Of a stretch of DNA of 64,000 nt, positions 22,148 to 34,385 are shown in pieces (position 1 is the stretch's first letter; the number at the start of each line of letters is the position of its first letter). The DNA is taken from the NCBI GenBank assembly GCA_022316685.1, contig JAKJHU010000084.1, positions 1,373,001 through 1,437,000 of the forward strand. Direction: 5' to 3'. The DNA comes from Progne subis subis. Taxonomy: Eukaryota; Chordata; Aves; Passeriformes; Hirundinidae. The notes under the pieces were generated by a model that made no database searches, was not told the origin of the DNA, and was given only the letters and a program-made list of their open reading frames with translations. The translations under genes were made by a program, and so were the position numbers.

Positions 22148-24308
22148 GATTTTGATTTTGCTCGTATTTGCTGTGTCAGAGGTTACTGCAAATGGTGAGA
22201 CTACAGGACATGTGGCTTTTACACAGAAGGAATATTGAGGGTCTAAGTGAAGCAAACGGCTTTGAAAGAATGAAGAATTAATAAGTTTAAGAAAAAACAA
22301 CTCATTTTTTAAGGTGACGCAGAGAATGATGTCAGCTTTCCCCTATAATAATGCAGCATTTTGTTAAAGAGCTCTTGTAATGTGTTTAAAATGCTTCTCA
22401 TGTTGGGCAACAAAGTATTGAACTGGAAAATCTATAAGTGTCCAACCAAGTCATGCTTGGGTATGATCTATTGATATTGTCTCAAATCTTCAGCCTATTT
22501 ACATCATTTGTAAATATAAAATATTTCTTTTTGAATATTGAGTGCCTGTTGGTGTGCACAGCCCTCATCTCATGAACTACAGTAAAATTGGGTCTCGGTT
22601 CATCTATTTCAGATATTCCTGTCTAGACAAATGAACTCTCTGCCTAAATTTATCACTACAGGGTAATGAACCATGAAAGTTTTCATTAAAGTGGCAATGA
22701 ATGCAAGCTCGGGAAAAAAATAAAAATAAAATGGAAACAGCTGAACTTCCAGATGCACTTACGGAGCCAAATACTTATGAGGAGATAGCAGCAAGTTTGT
22801 ATAGGAGTTTCTGACACAACATGTTCTGGGATACAAGTAGTTTATTATGGAATGTCAGGGGGCTCCTGCCTCCTGCTTGTTTTGCAGATGGCTGAGGAAA
22901 AGTACATAGATAAATGAGGAAGTCAACTGATCAAGGGTTCTTTTTCCTGTAGGAAAAAATGCTGCCTTCTGCTCTCTAAAATGTCAGGATTTTCACAGGG
23001 AAAAGAGACCCTTCACAAACTGTCATAAGTGAGGCCAGGCCCTCTTCTTCCTTAATTAATTCTTCTTGGTTGCAAGGAGTCTTCAGGCAGTATTTCACCA
23101 AAGAGTCTCCTAAGCAAATGGATTCACTGACCAAAAATACAACTTTAAAAGTGTGGTTCCCCTATATTTAGAATATAAAATACTGGCAGTGAAAACACCA
23201 GCTTTAAATATAGCATGTAAAATTCATTCTAATTTCAGATTAGGCTGAAGTCACAGCCTCACCAGCTCGAGGGGACCTACGTGGGCACCCTAACAATGAG
23301 AAGGGTGCATAGAAAAGATGCAAATATAAATTTTTAATGCTCAGATTAATATGTGGACAATGTGTAGAATCTTTCTGTGATTTCTGAGGATCACCTCAGA
23401 AAATCATTCATTCCATGACAATGATCAGCCACTACTTATTGTTTGTAGTACAGATTTCAGCTCTCCCAAGAGAAAGAACTCAGGTGTAATGATTTGGGAT
23501 TTCTGTAATTTCAGCGCCCTCTGAAAGCTCGCTTCAAGTCAACAGTTCAAATCCCTTCCTAGCTATGTCCACTGGCTTTCCCACACTTCTTCTACAAGGA
23601 AAATTCCTGCCCATTCCTTGTCTGTTTAATCTTTGTTAGAAGAGCTTTTTCCAGCCTTGTGTTGATGCCTCACCACTCTAATTTAGCATGACTTTGCACC
23701 ATTTCCCAAATGAAACTGAGGTAGGGAAGGAAGCCAAAGTGCCTCATGAGTCCCAGAGGCTGATTCTTCAGGGACCTGATTGGATTTAATTAATTTGGAC
23801 AATTGACAATGCTTTGAGTTCATCTTATATAAGAATATGTCTGTGTTCTTCCATGTGAACGCTAAACACCAGACAATGGAATGGGTCTGGAATTCTCTCT
23901 TACACAGCTATTAATAGGCAGAGGAAGGAAAGGGACAATTAATTTGCATTTTCTCTACTTAGGTCTTGGTTGTTCTCTCTCGTCTCCCAGGAAGGGCAAT
24001 TTCCTAATCGGTTCCCTACAGCTGCCTTGACATTTTTATTTTTATATTTAGAAATAAAAGGTCAAAACCTCCAACCACCAGTTGCTTTAACACCATGAAG
24101 GGCAAGGTGAATACCTTCCTAAATTAGCTCAGCACAAAGGAAGCTGCTGTTCAGCAGTTATTTCCCACTGTCAGATATTAGTATTCCTGAGGGAATACAT
24201 GAAGGAGTGTGTGTGTGTGTATTAAAAGCATTTAATCCACCCAAACTGAAAAAATAAGACTCAAACTTATGGAAAAGACAAGCTGTGGGAAAAAGAAAAA
24301 ACAAGGGG
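22148..24308. other. unassigned unique sequence, about 2.2 kb
   Basis: A/T-rich and repeat-poor; a (TG)n of about seven units lies at 24207-24220. No coding or RNA signal is recognised. Confidence 0.45.

Positions 24309-24349
<41 letters not shown>
24309..24349. repeat. poly(A), about 41 bp
   Basis: An uninterrupted A run preceded by A-rich sequence. No retroposon body is identified. Confidence 0.95.
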
Positions 24350-24351
<2 letters not shown>

Positions 24352-24902
24352 CTAAATGAACAAACAAAACGGTATAAATTAAGACCTTGGAAATTTTTTT
24401 TTGTCTGTGAGGAAAGCAAGCTTAGTCACACAATAATTACTATTCTTGTTGCATCCACCAGAGAAGTCTCCATTAAAATCAAAATTCAAGTTCTCATCAG
24501 TGGAGGAACACTGAATATGACACTTCTCAAAGGATTTACAGTGATTTTAAAAAAGGAAGAAACTGATGTGGTGGGAAAGTGGATATAAAAGTGAGATTTT
24601 TCCAAGATTTTAAAAATGAAAAAATTGTGGAAAATTATAATGATTTCTTATAGGGACTGCCAAATGCACAATGCTGTATCCATGCTGTTTTGGAGATATT
24701 AAAGTAAATATAGTACATCTGCTCCAGAGCATCAGGATAATCTACTCACAGTGGGAAGTTCCAGGATGATTATGTACATTTAGCTCTTCTTCTGCATATT
24801 CCAATTCCTCCCCTTCATTATCTTGCACACCAGAAAAGCTTCCATTAGGAAATGAGAAAAATCAATAGTTTACTCAATCTGTCGATCCTGGTGGTGCAAT
24901 AA
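24350..24902. other. unassigned sequence
   Basis: No recognisable feature. Confidence 0.4.
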
Positions 24903-25200
24903 AGAATCCTAGAAATGTAGCGTAATATCCCAAGATCACTGAGGCTGTGAAAACTCTGCCAGATCATCGAGTCCACCCTGTGCCAGATCCCCAAAGTCAG
25001 CAGTCCAGAGCACTGAGTGCCTTGTCCAGGTGTTCCTTGGACACCTCCAGGGATGAGGGCTCCAACATCTTCCTGGGCAGCCCCTGACAATATTTGACAA
25101 ACTTTTCCATCAAGAAATTCTTCCTAGTATCCAACGTGAATCTCCTCTGGTGTAACTTGAGGAGATTCCTCTTGTCCATTTCCTCTTGTCCTGTTGAGAG
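24903..25200 (-). mobile_element. old CR1 fragment, minus strand
   Basis: The plus strand carries 'agatcatcgagtccaccctg', 'cacctccagggatgagggct', 'cttcctgggcagcccctg', 'aagaaattcttcctagtatc' and 'ttgaggagattcctcttgtc'. This is the block order of an older CR1 subfamily read in reverse. Confidence 0.8.
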
Positions 25201-28200
25201 AAATGGGAAGAATTCTCATCTGACTGTTTCCCATGGCCTGTTACAAGATGACTGAATATTTGAAAGGTTTAAGATTTGTGTTTGTTCCCAAATAATTTAG
25301 CTACTTATGAGTTCATCCAAGTCCGAGGGAGTAAATTCCTTTTCACTTCTTCCAGTGTAGGAAGCATTCACTGGCAGTGCATGAAGGAAGAGTTACACTG
25401 GGCATGTCTAGCAAATATACAGTAAAAGGCAAATGATTATCAGGTTTTATGGAAATCTGCTGTGGTTCTGTGCTGTCATATTGTTTATGACACTTTCATC
25501 TGACACAGATCCCTATTGTCCATATGGGAATCATTAGAAAGAATTGCTGCTCCTCCATTTGGTTCAGTGGAGTTATGTATTGCCTGTGCATGTAAGGAAT
25601 CAGTTCAAGGAGGAAAAGGGGAAGAGAAGGAGAGAGACACATTTCCCAAGAAACGAGCTCCTATCCTTTTTTTAGGTGCACTAAGTGAAATAAAAGAAGA
25701 AAAGGAAAGGGGGGGAAAAAAATTCCATAAAAATTTCCCTCACTTACATGGCACACTAAAATCAAGGATTACAAAACTTTCATTATCACAGGCAGAAGCT
25801 TATTATTAATGTGTTTTTCTTCTTCAGAGCTTCTTCCCTGAAATAGAATTCCAAGCCCATGCTGTGACTGTGCAATATTGTTCACTGCAAGCAACTATTT
25901 TGTTCTGCCTCAGAGGCAATACATTTTTACATTTAATTTTGCTGTGGGTATATACAACACTTGTTTATGTCCTTAAAATGTCTTTTAAAGAGATTTATTT
26001 CAATGTTTCTCTGGAAAATCCAGCTATGAAGGTTTAATTCTCTCTCTCACTCAGCGAGGCAGCACTGATATTTCATTTTGGTGGCTCATATGTCTACGAG
26101 GTAACGCTGGACATATGTAATCATATACGTGAAGACAGATACATAGATTTGTTTCATGTTCTCAGCGGAGCTTTAATTACAGAATTTTACTCCAAGTTTT
26201 ATTTTCAGCTTCACGTCTCTGTTTAGCCTCAAGTGTTGCTACTGAATTTCCATCTACAGTAAATTATGTTTATGTAAATAAATGCTGTTTCTCTGAGAAA
26301 AACACCCGCAAATGGCACATGAAAGATTTTTATTTGACCTGGTGTTGCTCTTTTGGGAATGAGCATAACCCAAAATTTAACATGGGTATTGTGGGTGTGA
26401 TGGTTGTCTGTCTGTGCTCCTGTACTCCCATTTAATATGGATGGGATGGGAGCAGGTTCAGGGTTTATCCCAATGCTCACTATGAACAACTTAAGAAGAA
26501 AGGTCTGCACTAGTTTATCACTTGTGAAGCATAAATGTTGTTTATTATAACACTTAAAAAAAAAAGAAAAATCAGGGGGAAAACCGCCCATTTTACTTGA
26601 CTATTTCTCAGTATTATTCTGCTTGTTTCTCCAGCCTTTCAAACCTTGGTGCATCGACTTCATATCTTGGCATTTTATACATGTAACAGGAGAAATTTTC
26701 CTTTCACCTTCTCAGTAAATCATTTTCCTTTCCAAAATCTCAATCACACTTTATTACAAACACACGGTGACTGAAACCAAGTCATCACCTTCAAGCAGAA
26801 AGCTGTGTGTTAATGGCCCTGTTTATTTAAGCATGGGAAAATATTTGCTTTAATCAGCAGTATAATTAAACCTGATTGTTTTAATCTATGTATAATCTGT
26901 GTTGTTGCTTAATAGTCAGGCAAAGAGCATGAAAAAATTGGTATAAAATATTGTCAGAGACTAATGCAAATGTCTGCTGGATATTCCTTGTCTTTCATGG
27001 TGAATGGATAAGAAAAAGAACTTCCAATAATTTAATGAGACTTGAAGAAAACTTTTGTGCTGACTCACAGCAAAAAAATGTTCTTCCTTCAATGGGTTTC
27101 CATTTTGGACAGAGACCATCTGCTGGTGAAACTCTCAAGAAAGGAAAGTTTTGCTTGGATAGTTCCATTATTGAAGATAAACCCCTGCAGCTGAAACTGC
27201 ACATTTTAATTTTCCATTACTAGATTGCATCTCCAGATACTGTCAGATCCAAGCCACTGCCATTTAATAAAACAAATAAATACAGTTCCAATGAAAACTG
27301 AGATAATCGTCATTGCAGCCTTAAACCTACATTTATGCTGATACATCCATGCACTTGTTTTCTTTGTCTTTTTCTAAGCAAGCACATTTCTCTAATTCTA
27401 TATATATTGCAACCTGAATACTGGAATTACTTTTCTATCAAAACTGTTCCCCATCAGTGGATAAAATATATTTGTCTCAGAGAAGTGCAGCTTTCAGCAC
27501 ACACCAAACCTCGAGCTGAATTATGCCATTAGAAACTGATTTGAAATGGTTCTCCATGAGTAATTGTTATTTTAGAAGCTGTCAATACAACTTGTTTTCA
27601 AATTCAATTTTTTTAGCACTCTCCTAAATGCTTGTTAATTCATAAAACTGCTATGAAAAATTGCTGTTCTCCTTGTAGAAGGAAAAAAATTATTACTAAA
27701 CATCTGATTACTTTATGTCCAAATTTTAAATAAGATTTTTCTTTTCTTGGAGAAAAATAAGAAAGCAGGAAACATTCGGTATCTATGTAGAATTGGTCTC
27801 TGAAACCCCAGTCAAACTTGACCCTTCATATTTCACCTGTTAAATTTTTGATCCATGTTTATGCAATTGGGACATTCGTCAATTTGTTTGAGCACAAAGG
27901 AATTTACAGATACGTGATATAAGTGAGGAGTAAAAAGCAGAGTAAGGATTGCGGAAGAAATTGCTGTGAGGGAATGACAGCATCATTTACCTGCAGATGA
28001 GATTCATAGTAAGAAAAAGTAAAATAAAACACATAGAGAGAAAGAATTTAGTCCAAATGAGGGACTGAAATCTTATCATCAGTACTCTGGAACGAGTTCT
28101 TACGTTATAGTGGATAATTCCAAGAAAAGTATCAGCTCAGTTCTCAGTCACTGTCAGAAAAAATATTTTAAATATTCAGAATGATTTGTAGAGGAGTGAG

Positions 28201-28275
28201 TATCAAAACATCATTAGGCTACTTAAAAAAATCCATGAGGAACCCAACTCCTTGGAAATGCTGTGCCTGGATTTC
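25201..28275. other. unique, repeat-free A/T-rich sequence, about 3.1 kb
   Basis: No transposon is recognised over three kilobases, which is long for this window. There are no frames with a family signature and no RNA genes. Conserved non-coding sequence is possible but cannot be tested without alignment. Confidence 0.45.
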
Positions 28276-28665
28276 TGATTTTGTTCTCCAAGTCATCCTG
28301 GGGAGTTCTCTGCACATAGAGAGGTGTTCATAGGGCCAGAGGATGGTTTGGGTTGGAAGGAACCTGGAACGGGGTGCCCAAGGAGCTCTAGGAGGGGACA
28401 GCAGGAGGAGGAGCCCAAAGCCCAGCCTAAGACCTGGCCCAGGGGCCATCAGGCCATCATGGGCCTATCTGTGTAACACAGCTCAGGATGCACAGTGGAG
28501 TGCATCCAAAAAACAGGGCTCCCAAGGAACAGTCACCTTGTCTGGGTCTCTTCCAGGGCTGTGCTGGCAGATCCATTACTCCTGGGGTCCAGGATCCACT
28601 GGGAGCAGATCTCTGTGCTGGCTTGAGGGTAAAACCAGCGAGAGACTCCAAGTCAGAAAAAACAA

Positions 28666-28671
28666 TTTAAT
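28666..28671 (-). terminator. polyadenylation signal (ATTAAA) of the LTR
   Basis: ATTAAA on the minus strand, about 20 bp downstream of the pentamer array in the LTR's reading direction. Confidence 0.45.
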
Positions 28672-28689
28672 AGGAGAGAAAGGAAGGTA

Positions 28690-28792
28690 AAATACAATAC
28701 AATACAATACAATACAATACAATACAATACAATACAATACAATACAATAAAATAAAATAAAATAAAATAAAATAAAATAAAATAAAATAATA
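28690..28792. repeat. compound pentamer array (AATAC)n then (AATAA)n
   Basis: About eleven AATAC units (28690-28746) switch to about nine AATAA units (to 28792). The array lies inside the minus-strand LTR, just upstream of its poly(A) signal. Confidence 0.95.
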
Positions 28793-29273
28793 CATGCAAT
28801 AGTCCAAAAGGTCACTGACAGAGTCAGAATACAACCTGGCACCATGGTGGTAGCAGTCCAGATGAAGTGGTCTTGTTGAAGCAGTGTTCCTACAGAAAGG
28901 TCTGGTAGCTCTCGTCCTCTGGGAATCCAGTGGGTAAGGCTGCCTGTGCTGTCCCAAATCCCAGACTGTATCTAGGTGGGATCTTGTATCTTGTGGGATC
29001 TAGGTGTATCTTGTATCCCCCTGGGCGGAGCATCTCACAATGGGCTGATATCATTTTATCAGTCTTGTAATGGGTCCTTGATTGCCTATTAAACAGAGAT
29101 AGCTCCTGGAGAGAGTTATCTATGAGTCATGCAGCAGGGCATTGATGGGCCATTAACAGAAGATGGTCTAGAGGCAGGGGCAAGGGAAACACTGCCCAAC
29201 CTGGTTTCAGCATCTCGTGTAGATGGTGATAGAATACATACTTTTGGCACACCTTACATTGTAACCTAGGACA

Positions 29274-30449
29274 ATTTCCAGGTCACCTCTCATCAGATCT
29301 AAGGAACTTCAAAGGAAGCCAGAAAATAGCAGCTTTGAAATTAGGCAAAAGAAGCGGCTCTTCATTGAGGATTTAATGAAGTTATACACTCTGAAACAGA
29401 ACAAAGTGATAGAATTAAAATACAGAAAAGCAGAAATTATGCAGGAAGCCCTAAACCTACAATGAATGAAATATTACATGTGGAGTAATGAAGCTATCAG
29501 AGGGAAGGATCACTACCCATTTAATTTGTTCTGACATTCCAACTTATCCACCACTGGTTGTTGGCAGAGACTAAGCCAAATCTGTCTGTAGGTTTAGTTC
29601 AGCTGCACTTTCCAGGAAGAGTCTTTCAGGCCCAGCACGAGGGGTTTATTTAACACTTCCTTAATCTGGTGTGTAGGTGTTTTTGGCTTCTCTCAGTCAT
29701 TGTCCCAGCAGGCTCCTCTTCCGCTGCCTTGCACAGCAGTTGGAGTTTTACTTCCCTGCCTTTCAAGCATTTTTCTTGGAATTCAGGTTTTCTGGAAAGA
29801 CTTTGATGTGAAGGGGTTTTGATTATACTGCATATAGTTTATCAGCTTTTGAAGCTGACTTTTCTTATTTATCTTTTGATAGCCTTGGAAATTGTGATGC
29901 AAATCATGCATGGAATAAGAAAGAAAAATAAATCATAAAATGTCCATGTTGCACCCACTACACATTACCCTGTTGAAAGCTGGTGGAGGTGCTTCTCAGT
30001 CAACAAATTTACAGTGACATAAATTGGTAATAACAATCCCTGATATGTAGGTTTCAAAATTTGCTGATAAGCATAAAAAATTAAGCAGTTTTTGTCTTTC
30101 CCCCCACGTCGAAAAAATTATTTACATTCACTGACTTTCTTTGATAATAAGGTTGCTAGAATAACAAAAAATGCCTTTGGGAATAGAGAGCCTTATGTTT
30201 TCCTATAGACAGGTGTTTTATTAACCCTGGGAAGGAAATAATATGTGAATACACATAAAATAAGATATTACAACATCTCGCTGTCCCAGATTCACTGAAG
30301 TTCAGTGGAAAACAATCTTTTCTTTCATATTCCTGGATTTCTCCAGACTCAAACCTGGGCTTTGACATGAACGTGGGCCAAATGTTATAATCCCGGCTCA
30401 GGAAGAGCTGTGTAGGGCATTTGTCCTTTCAGCAGTTGAATCCATGGAA
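29274..30449. other. unassigned sequence
   Basis: Unique A/T-rich DNA between the LTR and a CR1 copy. No gene is recognised. Confidence 0.4.
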
Positions 30450-31104
30450 TCACAGGTCAAACTGGATATGAGCCAGCAATGTGCCTTGGTGGCCAAGAAG
30501 GCCAACTGGCGTCCTGGTCCTGCATTAGGAATTGTGTGACCAGCAGGAGTAGGGAGGTCATTCTTCCCTGTGCTCGGCACTGGTGAGACCACATCTTGAG
30601 TGCTGTGTCCAGTTCTGGGCCCCTCAGTTTTGGAAGGACGTTGAGATGCTTGAGCGGGTCCAGAGGAGGGCAACGAGGCTGGTGAGGGGCTTGGAACACA
30701 AGCCCTATGAGGAACGTTTGAAGGAGCTGGGATTGTTTAGCCTGGAGAAGAGGAGGCTTAGAGGTGACCTTATCACTCTCTACAACTTCCTGAAGGGAGG
30801 TTGTAGACAGGTGGGGGTCGGTCTCTTCCACCGGGCAGCAACTGACAGAACAAGGGGACACAGTCTCAAGCTACGTCAGGGAAGGTACAGGTTAGATATT
30901 AGGAAAAAATTTTTCACTGAGAGAGTAGTTAAGCACTGGAATTGTCTTCCCAGGGAGGTGGTGGAGTCACCATCTGTGGATGTGTTTAAAAAAAGACTGG
31001 ACATGGCACTTAGTGCTATAGGTCTAGTTGAGGTGTTAACGCATAGGTTGGACTTGATGATCTTAGAGGTCTCTTCCAACCTCATTATTCTGTGATTCTG
31101 TGAA
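30450..31104 (+). mobile_element. best-preserved CR1 copy, 3' 650 bp
   Basis: The plus strand runs from 'gatatgagccagcaatgtgc' and 'cttggtggccaagaaggcc' (ORF2) to the tail 'ttctgtgattctgtgaaat'. The distal ORF2 frame is still open for 170 codons, unlike every other copy here, which suggests a younger insertion. The subfamily 3' end ('ggttggacttgatgatctta') differs from the 'gggctttaaggtc' type seen at 20430. It is 5'-truncated. Confidence 0.93.
30583..31095 (+). pseudogene. C-terminal part of CR1 ORF2 (reverse transcriptase protein), non-functional
   Basis: This 170-codon open frame begins at a GTG, not a real start. It matches the C-terminal tail of avian CR1/jockey-type ORF2, downstream of the reverse transcriptase domain. 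Landmarks are [16 protein letters not shown] (residues 23-38), [17 protein letters not shown] (48-64), [20 protein letters not shown] (88-107) and [14 protein letters not shown] (118-131). The frame continues through the 3' untranslated part to 31095. Upstream, an in-frame TAG lies at 30550-30552. The expected lead-in REVILP reads one frame over from 30551, so there is a one-base net deletion (or two-base insertion) near 30566-30570. The endonuclease and the catalytic reverse transcriptase are absent. Confidence 0.85.
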
Positions 31105-32506
31105 ATCTCAAGGTCCTTCATTATCTCAGCTCCACTGTTAGCCTGGCCAAACTCCCTCTGACTTTAGGCAACACTGGAATTAATATTAATCCTTCAAATT
31201 GGAATAGAAATGAATGAAACCGAAAAGTCATTGGAATATAATAATTCGGCACAGGACATGTGCATCTGCTGATTGAAGTCTTTTCTCCTGGGATTTGTTT
31301 TTTAATTGGCACTCAGCCCACGGAACAGCTGATGGGCACATTCCTGCAATATTTCTGTTGGTACAGGAAATTAGATTCTCACCTTTAAAGTGCTTAAACT
31401 GAGCTTTCCCCAAGGAGTTTGCAGTGGGTCATACCTTCATTAGCCTTTTGCCTAATAAGAGACTTCATAAACAGAGTAACATCACAAAAATCTTTGGATT
31501 ATAATAATTAATAACAAAAGTCCACATTACACTTTAGAGTCATAAGGCTGAGACAATTCCTCCCACAGAAGAAGATCTTAGTGGCATAATATAAACTTCT
31601 TATTTAAGACTTCCACAACTGAATCCATTTCTTTCCTGACTGAGTCAACTTTGAGTGCAACAGGCACAATTTATATTTAATTGGAGCTGGATGCATGGAA
31701 ATAAACATATTGTTTACTTTCTAATTCCACATTGCATTCAATTTCAGACTAAAGTGAAAAATCTGATGTGAGAAGTTTTTAAAAACATTAATGAGAATTT
31801 TAATTCCTTTCAGACAGCTTTGAAGAAGAAAACTTGGAAAAACAAGGTCTTTCTGGAACACAGGCAACATCATCTTATGTAACAATCCAAGTTGTAGTAG
31901 CTACACCTTTCTGTAGGTGAGAAGTACATGTCATGCATAAAGATACACACTTGGGGAGGACTTAAATAGCACTCTGGCAAATAAACTCAGAATGCTACTT
32001 TTCAGATAGGATATATTAAAAGTTATTACCTCAATTAAATAAGCAAGCACAATTTATTGCTGTAATTGCCCTTGAAAAGGAGTGTCCTGATGTAGGATAT
32101 TAAAAAGTGTAGAAGCACTGGTATTAAAATCAAGCATCCCATGGAGGTGATGATCCTTTGGGGTGCCTTCCTCAGGATATTTTGTGATCCACCACAGTTC
32201 TCTCTGAAAGGAAGAAATCACCCTGTTAGGGACCCAAAGATGGCAATTAAGAGATGAGAATTAAGACTTTATTTTCAAAAGATAATAGTCATCCTGAAAT
32301 TTGAGCTTAGTATTTGTCAAGGCAATTTTATCTTAAGGTTTGGAAGAGGAAATCTGGAAAGCTGTGCCATTTGGGGACAAACACCACCAGAACAGAGGAG
32401 TTCTGTAGGTAAGTGAAGCAAAATATAACCATGGGAACTGCTGATTTTGTTCTCTTCAAGAGTCTTGTGGGTTTTTTCTAAGCCAGGAACTGATGAACTT
32501 TTTAAA
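31105..32506. other. unassigned A/T-rich unique sequence
   Basis: No recognised repeat. 31640-31810 is A/T-rich with several ATTA-type cores, but nothing specific can be called. Confidence 0.4.
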
Positions 32507-32567
32507 GGTGGCTTTTTTTTTTTTTTTCCCCTTTTTCTTTTTTTTTTTTTTTCTTTTTTCTTTTTTA
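32507..32567. repeat. pyrimidine tract, T-rich with C
   Basis: About 60 bp of T interrupted by CCCC and single C. The minus-strand frame rich in KKKEKKKKRKRGKKKKK comes from it. Confidence 0.9.
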
Positions 32568-33207
32568 GGGAGCTTAGACATGTATGAGGCCAGGTGAGGA
32601 GTGGGGAGAACACTGACAAACAACTTACGTGCCCAAGTCTGTGCACATAAACTCCATATCCATCAGCTCGGAAATTCCTTCCTTCTCAAGGCTATTAATG
32701 ACTTGAGCTAGTGAGAGTCGTGGAATCCTATTTATAGCAGTGCTGCACCCTCAGTTCTTCCTTTAGAGCACTAATGAGGCATTTCGGCGCTGCTGAAGGA
32801 AAGAGATTTTAATTCTTCATGTTAAGCCCATGCCCGAGCTCTGGAGCTGCAGATCCAAGCATCTGGTGGATCATTTGCTAGCTGTCAGCAGCAGAGACTG
32901 TTTATTTTCTGGATCAAACCAGCAGAATATCCCACCCCTTTAACTGGGGCTCTGAAAAAAATAAAACTTGGAGGGTCATAAAGTTTTATAGAGTAACACA
33001 GTAAAATTTGGTAAATGATATGCATGTCTGCCCAAAACGGAGACAGGCTCTAATCTTTTTCTTCACCACCTAAAAGGTTCATTTTCTGCTGCAGATTTAC
33101 AACATTAGTATAGGACCCTAGGAGCTGTTGTGAGCCACGGAAAATACTGGGTTTACAGCTGTAAAAGTACTGCTAGAGAACTGACCATGTGAACATGATA
33201 TAAAAAT
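32568..33207. other. unassigned sequence
   Basis: No recognisable feature. Confidence 0.4.
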
Positions 33208-33415
33208 CATAGAATCACAGAATTATGGAATGGTTTGGGTTGGAAGGGACAACAAAAGCCATCCAGTGCCACCCTTGTCATGGGCAGGGACACCTTCCAC
33301 TGTCCCAGGGTGCTCCAAGCCCCATTCCAACCTGGCCTTGGACACTTCCAGGGATCCAGAGGCAGTCACAGCTTCTCTGGGCACCCATGCCAGGACTAAA
33401 TCACCACCTTAAACA
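33208..33415 (-). mobile_element. CR1 3'-end fragment
   Basis: Minus-strand CR1 with a clean tail ('catagaatcacagaattatg'), then 'ggtttgggttggaagggac', 'catgggcagggacacctt', 'ccaacctggccttggacac' and 'cacagcttctctgggcacc'. 5'-truncated. Confidence 0.92.
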
Positions 33416-33673
33416 TATTTAAGTGCTCACAATTCCAAACCTATTCTAATGGAGAACTATAGCAAATAAATTCCACTCCTCACTTTTGCCGTGTTGGGCC
33501 TGCTCCTATTCCCTTTTCCATCTACCAGAGATCCAGCTGGGATGTATCCTCATCAGAAGTGTGGGAAGGAAAGGAGAGCTGTGATGTCTTGAGCAGAGTA
33601 GGCAAAATGAAACTGAATAGCTGAAAATTTCATTTTGAAAAGTGATTTTTGGTCTTGTAAAAATGAAAGCAAT
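33416..33673. other. unassigned sequence
   Basis: No recognisable feature. Confidence 0.4.
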
Positions 33674-33775
33674 AATATATATATATATGGGGGGGGTGTC
33701 TTAGTTTTTTTGTTTGTTTGTTTATTTGTTTGTTTGTTTGGGTTTTTGGGGGGGTTTTTTAGGGTTTTTTTGGAA
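33674..33775. repeat. compound (AT)n, (G)n and (TTTG)n tract
   Basis: A short AT run (33674-33688) is followed by about eight G, then TTTG units and mixed G/T runs up to 33775. Confidence 0.88.
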
Positions 33776-33984
33776 CCTTTCAGTATTTGCTGGAATGGAT
33801 CCTTTGGAAGCCATGGTTTGTGACATTCAACATGTGGAGGATTTTCTACCTTCCCTGTGCAGATTTCTCAGGTCCCTGTCTTCAATGTGAGATCAAGGGC
33901 AGAAATCAGCCTCTTCCCTGATCTGGGCAAAGTCCCCTTTGAAATCCAACAGGTTCTGCCTCGGAATTCAAATGCAAAATTTTG

Positions 33985-33989
<5 letters not shown>

Positions 33990-34016
<27 letters not shown>

Positions 34017-34110
34017 GGGGGTGGGTCTTTGTTTGTTTGTTTGTTTTGGGTTGAGAGTTTTTTGGTGGGGGTGTGGAGGTGGGGTGGTGGTGGTTGGGTT
34101 TTTTGTTTAT
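33990..34110. repeat. poly(T) followed by G/T-rich sequence
   Basis: About 27 T at 33990-34016, then G runs, TTTG units and GGTGG motifs. Confidence 0.88.
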
Positions 34111-34160
34111 TTGATTTCATTTCTTTAGAAGGTTCAGTATAAACTGTAATCCAACCTTTC

Positions 34161-34385
34161 CATAGAATCATGGAATCATTGAGGTTGGAAAAGATCTCCA
34201 AGACCATCAAGTCCAACCTTCCACTGAATCCCACCATGTCACTAAAGCAAATCATGGACTTCTACATCCAGTCATTTTTCTAGACACTTCCAGGGATGGG
34301 GACTCCAACACTGCCTGTGCCAGTGCCTGATCAACCTTTCCCTGAAGAAATTTTTTCTAGCAGCGTCCATTCCTGTCCTTTAGTA
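34161..34385 (-). mobile_element. old CR1 fragment, minus strand
   Basis: 'catagaatcatggaatcatt', 'gaggttggaaaagatctcc', 'agaccatcaagtccaacctt', 'cacttccagggatggggac' and 'ctgaagaaattttttctag' are in the order of an older CR1 subfamily. Confidence 0.88.

Larger units (their letters stand above)
28276..29273 (-). mobile_element. endogenous retrovirus LTR, minus strand
   Basis: On the minus strand it starts TGTCCTAGG at 29273 and resembles LTRs dispersed in passerine genomes. Pentamer repeats are followed by an ATTAAA poly(A) signal at 28671-28666. The pentanucleotides ATTTC at 28271-28275 and 29274-29278 are a candidate 5-bp target duplication, which would make the LTR 998 bp with TG...CA ends. 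The right edge is firmer than the left. A CR1-like stub ('gatggtttgggttggaagg') near 28343-28372 complicates the left part, so the U5 side may include other sequence. No viral gene is recognised next to it. Confidence 0.6.
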
